From positions 4,402,001 through 4,466,000 of the forward strand of contig NZ_CP006704.1 of the NCBI RefSeq assembly GCF_000739375.1: a stretch of 64,000 bases of DNA. The letters run 5' to 3'. The first letter of the stretch is position 1; every line of letters starts with the position of its first letter. The translations under genes and the position numbers were made by a program. The notes under the pieces are model-generated. The model made no database searches. It was not told the origin of the DNA and saw only the letters and a program-made list of their open reading frames with translations. Origin of the DNA: Comamonas testosteroni TK102. Its GTDB lineage: Bacteria; Pseudomonadota; Gammaproteobacteria; Burkholderiales; Burkholderiaceae_C. Shown one piece after another: positions 58,612-64,000 of this stretch.

Positions 58612-59751
58612 ATGACTGATTTAAGTCTTCAACTGCAGCAGGCCGCAAGCCAACTACCAGTTTCAAGTTATTTCGACGAAGCGCTGTTCCAGCGCGAGTT
58701 GGAAACGATTTTCAAGCGCGGCCCGCGCTATGTGGGCCACCAGCTGGCCGTTCCCGAGATAGGCGACTACTACGCCCTGCCTCAGGAAAAAGAGGGGCGG
58801 GCGCTGGTACGCAATGCCAAAGGCGAGATCGAGCTGATCTCCAACGTCTGCCGCCACCGCCAGGCCGTGATGCTCAAGGGGCGCGGCAATCTGCTGTCCG
58901 AAGGCAAGGGCCATGCCGGCGGCAATATCGTCTGCCCGCTGCACCGCTGGACCTACAGCACCAGCGGCGAGCTGCTGGGCGCACCCCATTTCAGCCACGA
59001 CCCCTGCCTGAACCTCAACAACTACCCGCTGCGCGAGTGGAACGGACTGCTGTTCGAGGACAATGGCCGCGACATCGAGGCCGATCTGGCCGGCATGAAG
59101 CTGCGCGAGCAGCTGCAGTTCGACGGCTTTGTGCTCGATCATGTCGAGATGCACGAGTGCAACTACAACTGGAAGACCTTTATCGAGGTCTATCTGGAGG
59201 ACTACCACGTCGGCCCGTTCCACCCCGGTCTGGGCAACTTCGTCACCTGCGACGATCTGAAGTGGGAATTCGCCAGCGAGTACTCGGTGCAGACCGTGGG
59301 CGTGGCCCCGAGTTTCGGCAACCCGGGCTCGGACATCTACAAGAAGTGGCACGAGGTGCTGCTGGCCTACCGCAACGGAGAATTGCCCGATCGCGGTGCC
59401 ATCTGGCTGACCTACTACCCCCACATCATGGTGGAGTGGTATCCGCATGTGCTGACCGTCTCGACCCTGCACCCGCTGGCAGTGGACAGGACGCTGAACG
59501 TGGTGGAGTTCTTCTACCCCGAGGAAATCGCCGCCTTCGAGCCCGAGTTCGTGCAGGCTCAGAAGGCCGCCTACATGGAAACCTGCATCGAGGACGACGA
59601 GATCGCCGAGCGCATGGACGGCGGCCGCAAAGCCCTGTATGAACGCGGCGACAACGAGGTCGGCCCCTATCAAAGCCCCATGGAAGACGGCATGCAACAT
59701 TTCCATGAGTGGTATCGCCGCATCATGGGTGACAGCGCTCCCCAACGCTGA
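58612..59751 (+). CDS. Rieske non-haem iron oxygenase, alpha-subunit type
   Basis: 379 residues. The Rieske [2Fe-2S] ligands are Cys80 and His82 (CRHR) and Cys108 and His111 (CPLHRW). The catalytic domain has His199 and His204 in EDYHVGPFH, the usual iron-binding helix; the third acidic ligand is not placed with certainty. This resembles ring-hydroxylating dioxygenase and demethylase subunits, but no beta subunit, ferredoxin or reductase is adjacent, so electron supply is encoded elsewhere. A candidate structured RNA lies just upstream. The substrate is unknown. Confidence 0.9.
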   Translation: MTDLSLQLQQAASQLPVSSYFDEALFQRELETIFKRGPRYVGHQLAVPEIGDYYALPQEKEGRALVRNAKGEIELISNVCRHRQAVMLKGRGNLLSEGKGHAGGNIVCPLHRWTYSTSGELLGAPHFSHDPCLNLNNYPLREWNGLLFEDNGRDIEADLAGMKLREQLQFDGFVLDHVEMHECNYNWKTFIEVYLEDYHVGPFHPGLGNFVTCDDLKWEFASEYSVQTVGVAPSFGNPGSDIYKKWHEVLLAYRNGELPDRGAIWLTYYPHIMVEWYPHVLTVSTLHPLAVDRTLNVVEFFYPEEIAAFEPEFVQAQKAAYMETCIEDDEIAERMDGGRKALYERGDNEVGPYQSPMEDGMQHFHEWYRRIMGDSAPQR

Positions 59752-59769
59752 ATGAGGTGAACCTCAAGA

Positions 59770-59820
59770 CTGATAGCTGCTATCGCTTACCCCATAAGCA
59801 CAGCAGCTATTTTTATGCTG
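59770..59820 (+). repeat. Dispersed intergenic repeat after the Rieske gene
   Basis: TGATAGCTGCTATCGCTTA followed by CCCATAAGC and a facing AGCAGCTATTTTT arm. The AGCTGCT/AGCAGCT arms can pair, so it may also act as the Rieske gene's terminator. Confidence 0.65.
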
Positions 59821-59833
59821 AATTGAGTGAGAT

Positions 59834-60748
59834 ATGCAAGCCCTGTGGATGGTGTTGGCCGCGTTGATCTTTGCGGTCATGAGTGTGTGTGTGAAGTTTG
59901 CCTCCCAGGACTTCAATGCGGCAGAGATCGTGTTCTACCGCGGCCTGGTCAGCATGGCGCTGCTGGTCTGGCTGGCCAGGCGCAGCGGCGTGACGCTGAC
60001 CACCCAGTACTCGCGCGAGCATGCCTGGCGCAGCTTCGTCGGCGTGATCTCCATGGGAGCCTGGTTCTACGCCATCGGCCATCTGCCGCTGGCCACGGCC
60101 ACCACGCTCAACTCCATGAGCAGCATCTGGATGGCGGTGTTTCTCATTGCCCAGGGCCTGTGGATGCGCCATACGCTGCGCAAGTCCTATGCGGCCGAAC
60201 CCGAAACCCGCCGCGCCATTCCCCCCTTCCCCTGGGGCCTCGTGTCCACCGTGGTGGCGGGCTTTGTCGGCGTGCTGCTGGTGCTGCGCCCGACCAGCGC
60301 ACCGGCCAGCGAATGGGTCGCCGCGCTCGGCGGCCTGTTTGGCGGCATGTTTGCGGCCATGGCTTATATGCAGGTGACCACCCTGTCGCGCCTGGGCGAG
60401 CCTGAGACCCGCGTGGTGTTCTATTTCTCGGTCGGTTCGGCCATTGCCGGCGGCATCACCATGCTGTTCACCGGCATCTCGCCCTTCCCCGGCTGGAGCG
60501 CTCTGTGGCTGGTGCCCGTGGGCGTACTGGCCGCCGTGGCCCAGGTCTGCATGACCAAGGCCTATGCCTCGGCCGGCAGCAAGAGCAACACCCTGGTCGT
60601 CGCCAATCTGCAGTACTCGGGCATTGTGTTTGCCGCCCTGCTCAGCCTGGTGCTGTTCGGCGAGAGCATTCCCCTGATCGGCTGGGGAGGCATCGTGCTC
60701 ATCGTCGCCAGCGGCGCCGCTGCCACCACCTTGCGCTCCAGAGGCTAA
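59834..60748 (+). CDS. EamA/DMT-family transporter
   Basis: 304 residues with ten hydrophobic helices in two EamA halves. The first half starts at the N-terminus (ALWMVLAALIFAVMSVCVKF) and has YRGLVSMALLVWLA. The second begins near residue 150 (VVAGFVGVLLVLRP) and contains AQVCMTKAYASAGSK. These are drug/metabolite exporters of the inner membrane with unknown substrates in most cases. It starts 82 bases after the Rieske gene and may be cotranscribed if the repeat in between does not terminate. No regulator is adjacent. Confidence 0.9.
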   Translation: MQALWMVLAALIFAVMSVCVKFASQDFNAAEIVFYRGLVSMALLVWLARRSGVTLTTQYSREHAWRSFVGVISMGAWFYAIGHLPLATATTLNSMSSIWMAVFLIAQGLWMRHTLRKSYAAEPETRRAIPPFPWGLVSTVVAGFVGVLLVLRPTSAPASEWVAALGGLFGGMFAAMAYMQVTTLSRLGEPETRVVFYFSVGSAIAGGITMLFTGISPFPGWSALWLVPVGVLAAVAQVCMTKAYASAGSKSNTLVVANLQYSGIVFAALLSLVLFGESIPLIGWGGIVLIVASGAAATTLRSRG

Positions 60749-60944
60749 CCATGCCGGGGGTGCCGCGCATCTGCGCCATGCCCCCTGCCCGCGGCAGCGA
60801 CCAGGCCAGATCCTCGCGGCCGGCCATATCCAAACAATGAAGGCCGCTTGAGTCCGGTGCGCTGACCCGATCGCATAATGGTTTGCATCGCGCAAGGCTG
60901 CACGCAGTGCCGTCTGCAACAGTCAATCTTTGGAACAGCAAGCC

Positions 60945-61856
60945 ATGAACCACTCGACGCCCGAGCATTACAACACCCTGATTTCCGTCGAACAGCTGGC
61001 CCGGCTCAAGGCCAGCGGCAAGCCCTTGATGGTGTTTGACTGCAGCTTTGACCTCATGAACCCGCCTGCCGGCCGAGAGCAGTATCTGCAGGCCCATATC
61101 TCGGGCGCCGTCTTCGCCGACCTGGACAAAAATCTCAGCGCACCGCATGGCACGCCCGGCGAGGATGGACAGGTCGCCACCAGCGTGCAATCGGCCTCGG
61201 GCGGTCGCCACCCGCTGCCCTCGCGCGAGCGCTTTTCCGCCTGGCTGTCCTCCATAGGCTTTGCCAACGATATGCAGGCCGTGGTCTATGACCGCAACGC
61301 CGCCAATTACTGCGGCCGCCTGTGGTGGATGCTGCGCTGGGCCGGCCACGATGCCGTGGCGGTGCTCGATGGCGGGCTGCAGGCCTGGCAGGCGGCCGGC
61401 CAGGCGGTGCGCAGCGGGGAAGAGTCCGGCCATTTCCAGTCCAACTTTGAACTGGGCCAGCCGCTGGAGACGCTCAAGACCGTAGATCAGGTCGAGGCCG
61501 ATCTGGGTCAGGCCACCCAGACCCTCATCGATGCCCGCGCCCCGGCTCGCTACCGCGGCGAGGTGGAGCCCCTGGACCCGGTGGCTGGCCATATTCCGGG
61601 CGCGCTGAATCGCCCGTTCAGCAGCAATATCGCCGCCGACGGACGCTTCAAGCCCGCAGCGCTGCTCAAGGCAGAGTTTGACCAGTTGCTGGCCGGACGC
61701 GATCCCGCCAGCGTGGTGCACCAGTGCGGCAGCGGCGTCAGCGCCACCCCCAATGTGCTGGCCATGCGGATTGCCGGCTTTGCACCCACGGCCTTGTTTG
61801 CCGGCAGCTGGAGCGAGTGGTGCAGCCAGCCTTCGCGGCCGGCCGAGAGGGGCTGA
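60945..61856 (+). CDS. Rhodanese-type sulfurtransferase (SseA-like)
   Basis: 303 residues from ATG 60945; a TTG at 60930 is possible. Two rhodanese domains are seen: an inactive one at about 15-155 (MVFDCSFDLMNP, HISGAVFADLDKNLS) and an active one at about 175-300 with catalytic Cys261 in the loop CGSGVSA. That loop matches 3-mercaptopyruvate sulfurtransferase (CGSGVTA) more than thiosulfate rhodanese (CRKG). It would transfer sulfur to cyanide or another acceptor. The gene appears to be single. Confidence 0.9.
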   Translation: MNHSTPEHYNTLISVEQLARLKASGKPLMVFDCSFDLMNPPAGREQYLQAHISGAVFADLDKNLSAPHGTPGEDGQVATSVQSASGGRHPLPSRERFSAWLSSIGFANDMQAVVYDRNAANYCGRLWWMLRWAGHDAVAVLDGGLQAWQAAGQAVRSGEESGHFQSNFELGQPLETLKTVDQVEADLGQATQTLIDARAPARYRGEVEPLDPVAGHIPGALNRPFSSNIAADGRFKPAALLKAEFDQLLAGRDPASVVHQCGSGVSATPNVLAMRIAGFAPTALFAGSWSEWCSQPSRPAERG

Positions 61857-61867
61857 GCCTGACGCAT

Positions 61868-61892
61868 GCCGGTGCCGCGCCAGGCACCGGCT
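61868..61892 (+). terminator. Strong hairpin after the sulfurtransferase gene
   Basis: GCCGGTGCC-N6-GGCACCGGC, a perfect 9-bp stem 12 bases after the stop, followed by only two T residues. Probably a terminator. Confidence 0.55.
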
Positions 61893-62437
61893 TCCAGCGG
61901 ACACGCTTGTCTCCCTGCACTTGCCGGGTTCACTCCCTGGTCCGGGAGCAGGCCAGGCCGTGATCAACGCCCTACCCATGTAGTCCAGGCCTGCTCCATC
62001 GCAGTGCTCCGGGTCATGGCGGCATGGCCGACGCCCATGTCCGCGCTCGCATGTCGATGCGGCTTGGCAACCCGGATGCAGGCCGTTATCACAGGGAATC
62101 CGGGTCGTCTCGTTTCATAGGCGATCAGATACCGAACAAAAAGCCGCCTATTTCCTCGTTTGTCATCTTCCGGACAGATTCACAATACATGCACCAGCGG
62201 AATCCGGCCTGATGCAACGTCAGCTCCCAACCGGCATCCCAAGTCATCCCGACGGACGGCAAGGCAGTAAGGGAAATCCTACAGCCCTGCCTGTGAAACC
62301 AGACCGGCGATACCGACGCTCCCCGACTTCAGTTCGATCAAGGCTTGAAACACAATTCATTTCAACAGATCGAAACACTTTTAACGTCTTGTTTGTGTGT
62401 GCCGTGACGGTCTGTCGAGATTGAAAGGACTGGACCC
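61893..62437. other. 545-base upstream region of flhDC
   Basis: No gene is supported; short frames here lack ribosome-binding sites. The region is AT-richer from about 62140 on. TTGAAA-N9-TTTCAA (62345-62365) forms an inverted repeat, and GAAACAC recurs 25 bases later (62372). The length and these repeats suit a master-regulator promoter with several binding sites, but none can be named. Confidence 0.45.
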
Positions 62438-62764
62438 ATGAACAACGAACAACTGCTTGCCGAGATCCGCGAAGCCAACCTCACCTACCTGATGCTGGCC
62501 CAGACCCTGATCCGCCAGGACAAGGCCGAAGCCGTGTTCCGTCTGGGTCTGAACGAAGAGTCCTGCGAGCTGCTGGGCTCGCTGTCTTCGGCCCAGGTGC
62601 TCAAGCTGGCATCGCGCAACACCTTGCTGGCCAGCTTCCGCGCCGATGACGAAATGGTCTGGAGCCTGCTGACCAACCACAGCAGCAACAAGATCGGCAA
62701 CGCCGCCACCAATACGCTGCACGCCAACATCCTGATGGCCAGCCGTGTCTCCGAAGTGCTCTGA
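62438..62764 (+). CDS. flhD: Flagellar transcriptional regulator FlhD
   Basis: 108 residues, starting after AAAGGAC. FlhD joins FlhC in the FlhD4C2 complex that activates class II flagellar operons. The helical pattern (LLAEIREANLTYLMLAQTLI, RLGLNEESCELL, SLSSAQVLKLA) fits the family. It has no helix-turn-helix of classical type; DNA binding depends on FlhC. flhC follows 38 bases downstream with its own AAGGAG site. A long upstream region of more than 500 bases probably integrates regulatory inputs, as in other motile bacteria. Confidence 0.94.
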   Translation: MNNEQLLAEIREANLTYLMLAQTLIRQDKAEAVFRLGLNEESCELLGSLSSAQVLKLASRNTLLASFRADDEMVWSLLTNHSSNKIGNAATNTLHANILMASRVSEVL

Positions 62765-62802
62765 GCACCCGCTAGCGACTACCTGGTTTTAAGGAGAGAT
62801 AG

Positions 62803-63354
62803 ATGCCCGCCGCCAAGACTGCCACCAAAAGCGTTCTGAACGAATCCAAGCAAATCGAGCGCGCCGCCATGCTCATCGAGATGGGCGCCCGCATGCAGGT
62901 GCTGGAGTCCGAGACCACGCTGTCTTATGAACGCCTGATCCGGCTGTACAAGGAAATCTCGGGCAAGTCTCCCTCCAAGGGCCAGCTGCCGTTTTCCACG
63001 GACTGGTTTCTGACCTGGCAGGAAAACATCCACAGCTCGCTGTTCCTCAACATCTACGAATACCTGTCCAAGGGCGTGGAGCTGGACTCGGCCGAGCAGC
63101 TGACCAAGGCCTATCGCCTCTATACCGAACAGATTCAGGCCGCCGAACTCGAGGTGCTGCTGTCCTTTACCCGCGCCTGGCGCCTGGTGAAGTTTGTCGA
63201 TGCACAGATGCTGACGCGCACCCAGTGCTCGGTCTGCAAGGGCCAGTTCGTGACTGAGCCTTACGAGAATGCGCGCCACTACCAGTGCGGCCTGTGCAAT
63301 CCTCCCGCTCGCGCCGGCAAGAGCAAGGCCGCCGGGTCCTTAATGCTTCACTGA
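62803..63354 (+). CDS. flhC: Flagellar transcriptional regulator FlhC
   Basis: 183 residues from ATG 62803, preceded by AAGGAGAG. The zinc site of four cysteines is present: CSVC near residue 143 and CGLC near residue 166, in the C-terminal part that contacts DNA together with FlhD. The N-terminal helical domain has AAMLIEMGARMQVLE and IRLYKEISGKSPSKGQLPFS, given as key parts. It completes the flagellar master regulator; the chemoreceptor at 15968 is a plausible member of the same motility programme. A GC-rich repeat and a terminator follow. Confidence 0.95.
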   Translation: MPAAKTATKSVLNESKQIERAAMLIEMGARMQVLESETTLSYERLIRLYKEISGKSPSKGQLPFSTDWFLTWQENIHSSLFLNIYEYLSKGVELDSAEQLTKAYRLYTEQIQAAELEVLLSFTRAWRLVKFVDAQMLTRTQCSVCKGQFVTEPYENARHYQCGLCNPPARAGKSKAAGSLMLH

Positions 63355-63361
63355 GGGGTTG

Positions 63362-63442
63362 ACTCCCCCTGAGCCGCTTTGCGGCTTCCCCCTGAGGGGG
63401 ACGACATCCTCGCTGCGCGGCGGCGCTTGCTTGATGTCTCGC
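63362..63442. repeat. GC-rich Comamonadaceae-type intergenic repeat after flhC
   Basis: CCCCCTGAGCCGC, TTTGCGGCTT and CCCCCTGAGGGGG form two adjacent hairpins, followed by GACGACATCCTCGCTGCG and a GC-rich end. I recall near-identical intergenic blocks in many Comamonadaceae genomes; the sequence alone shows the hairpins. It may end the flhDC transcript. Confidence 0.55.
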
Positions 63443-63473
63443 TTTTGGAGCATGCCTGCTTGAAGGCTCTTCA

Positions 63474-63538
63474 ACTTTCATAGCTATTAGCGCCATACAT
63501 AAAAGGGTTTGAAGCATTTATCGGCTTCAAACCCTTTA
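63474..63538 (+). repeat. Dispersed intergenic repeat containing the ppc terminator
   Basis: TTTCATAGCTATTAGCGCC, then CATAAAAGGGTTTGAAGC and a facing GCTTCAAACCCTTTA arm. It is the clearest copy of the family and includes a long perfect stem. Confidence 0.7.
63502..63537. terminator. Rho-independent terminator of ppc
   Basis: AAAGGGTTTGAAGC and GCTTCAAACCCTTT form a perfect 14-bp stem with an 8-base loop; on the minus strand it continues TTTTATG, 49 bases after the ppc stop. Confidence 0.85.
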
Positions 63539-63585
63539 TTCATTGGCGACAACAGCTCCATATTCAGGAGCAGCCACCAGCGGCC

Positions 63586-64000
63586 TCAACCCGTGTTGCG
63601 CACTCCGGCGGCAATGCCATTGATGGACAGATGGATGCCGTTCTTGACCCTGTCGTCGGTCTGTCCCGCACGCCAGCGGCGCACCAGTTCCACCTGCAGA
63701 TGGTTCAGAGGATCGATATAGGGGAAGCGGTGGCGGATGGAACGCGCCAGTGCGGAGTTGTGCTCCAGGCGCTGCTTGTCGCCCGTGATCTGGTTGAGCG
63801 CTTCCACCGTGCTCTGCCACTCGGCCTCGATCGCACCGAAGATGCGGCGGCGCAAGCGCGTGTCGGTCACCAGCTCGCTGTAGCGCGAAGCCAGGTTCAG
63901 GTCGCTCTTGGCCAGCACCATGTCCATATTCGACAGCAGGGTGCGGAAGAACGGCCACTGGCGGTACATCTTCTGCAGCAGCGCCAGCTGGGCCTTGGCA
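63586..64000 (-). CDS. ppc: Phosphoenolpyruvate carboxylase, C-terminal part (cut by window edge)
   Basis: The frame stays open to the right edge, so only the last 138 or so residues are inside the window. They match the C-terminus of PEP carboxylase: [19 protein letters not shown], given in parts as [10 protein letters not shown] and MDMVLAKSD, then [24 protein letters not shown] as [13 protein letters not shown], and the terminal [13 protein letters not shown], whose last residues help form the active site. The enzyme fixes bicarbonate onto PEP to give oxaloacetate and refill the citric acid cycle. It is convergent with flhC. Confidence 0.95.
   Translation of the reverse strand, partial: AKAQLALLQKMYRQWPFFRTLLSNMDMVLAKSDLNLASRYSELVTDTRLRRRIFGAIEAEWQSTVEALNQITGDKQRLEHNSALARSIRHRFPYIDPLNHLQVELVRRWRAGQTDDRVKNGIHLSINGIAAGVRNTG

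Noticed and set aside
62212..62424. 70-codon frame upstream of flhD as a small gene
   Set aside because: Basic, low-complexity translation and no ribosome-binding site; better explained as promoter DNA.

Overview
The window reads as an ordinary chromosomal stretch of a GC-rich betaproteobacterium of the family Comamonadaceae, most likely Comamonas or a close relative. The evidence is the gene content and order: suhB/trmJ/cysE, xseB-ispA-dxs, flhDC next to ppc, and a form II coxSLM-DEG cluster. Short intergenic repeats that I recall from Comamonadaceae genomes support this. I see no prophage, insertion sequence, integrase, CRISPR array, rRNA or tRNA. The window cuts two genes: an M60-type metallopeptidase at the left edge (5' end missing) and ppc at the right edge (only the C-terminal part present).

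Layout. 1-3.5 kb: M60-type peptidase and three small poorly characterised genes. 3.6-5.9 kb: thiC behind a TPP riboswitch and a leader terminator. 5.9-8.9 kb: two paralogous nitroreductases flanking a lone branched-chain-type periplasmic binding protein. 9.0-15.9 kb: cysE and trmJ on the minus strand, suhB, a sterol-desaturase-family membrane hydroxylase and mutS on the plus strand. 15.9-21.5 kb: a chemoreceptor, an isolated Anbu-type proteasome-like hydrolase, an alpha/beta hydrolase, uppP and psiF. 21.6-25.1 kb: a Fur-box-preceded TonB-dependent siderophore receptor translationally coupled to a PepSY membrane protein. 25.3-28.6 kb: a DUF2306 protein, a 2TM protein and a LytS/LytTR-type two-component pair, with an orphan ABC ATPase overlapping the tail. 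28.7-30.7 kb: small genes. 30.7-40.5 kb: an MdtABC-type RND efflux operon ending in a NodT-family outer-membrane factor. 40.7-41.1 kb: a small NTF2/lumazine-binding-like protein.

41.2-49.2 kb: a molybdenum hydroxylase cluster (coxS, coxL, coxM, moxR/coxD, coxE, coxG) divergent from an AcoR-like regulator that lacks an AAA+ domain. The CoxL active-site loop is the form II type, so CO oxidation should not be assumed. 49.6-54.8 kb: TRAP transporter permeases (DctQ, long DctM) facing two paralogous 360-residue TakP/DctP-type binding proteins. 55.0-58.2 kb: xseB-ispA-dxs, the entry to isoprenoid synthesis. 58.4-61.9 kb: a candidate structured RNA, a Rieske oxygenase, an EamA exporter and a rhodanese-type sulfurtransferase. 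62.4-64.0 kb: the flagellar master regulators flhD and flhC, then ppc.

The most unusual items are regulatory or architectural. They are a tandem 11-bp TTTACC repeat upstream of the efflux operon; an efflux adaptor with a duplicated C-terminal motif; an Anbu gene without its usual partners and with a C-terminal extension; a one-domain-short activator beside the molybdenum hydroxylase; a promoter plus terminator-bounded candidate RNA before the Rieske gene; and a dispersed repeat (core roughly ATAGCTGCTAGCGC) that supplies start codons, stop codons and terminators to several genes. I did not find a clear new multi-gene defence or metabolic system.
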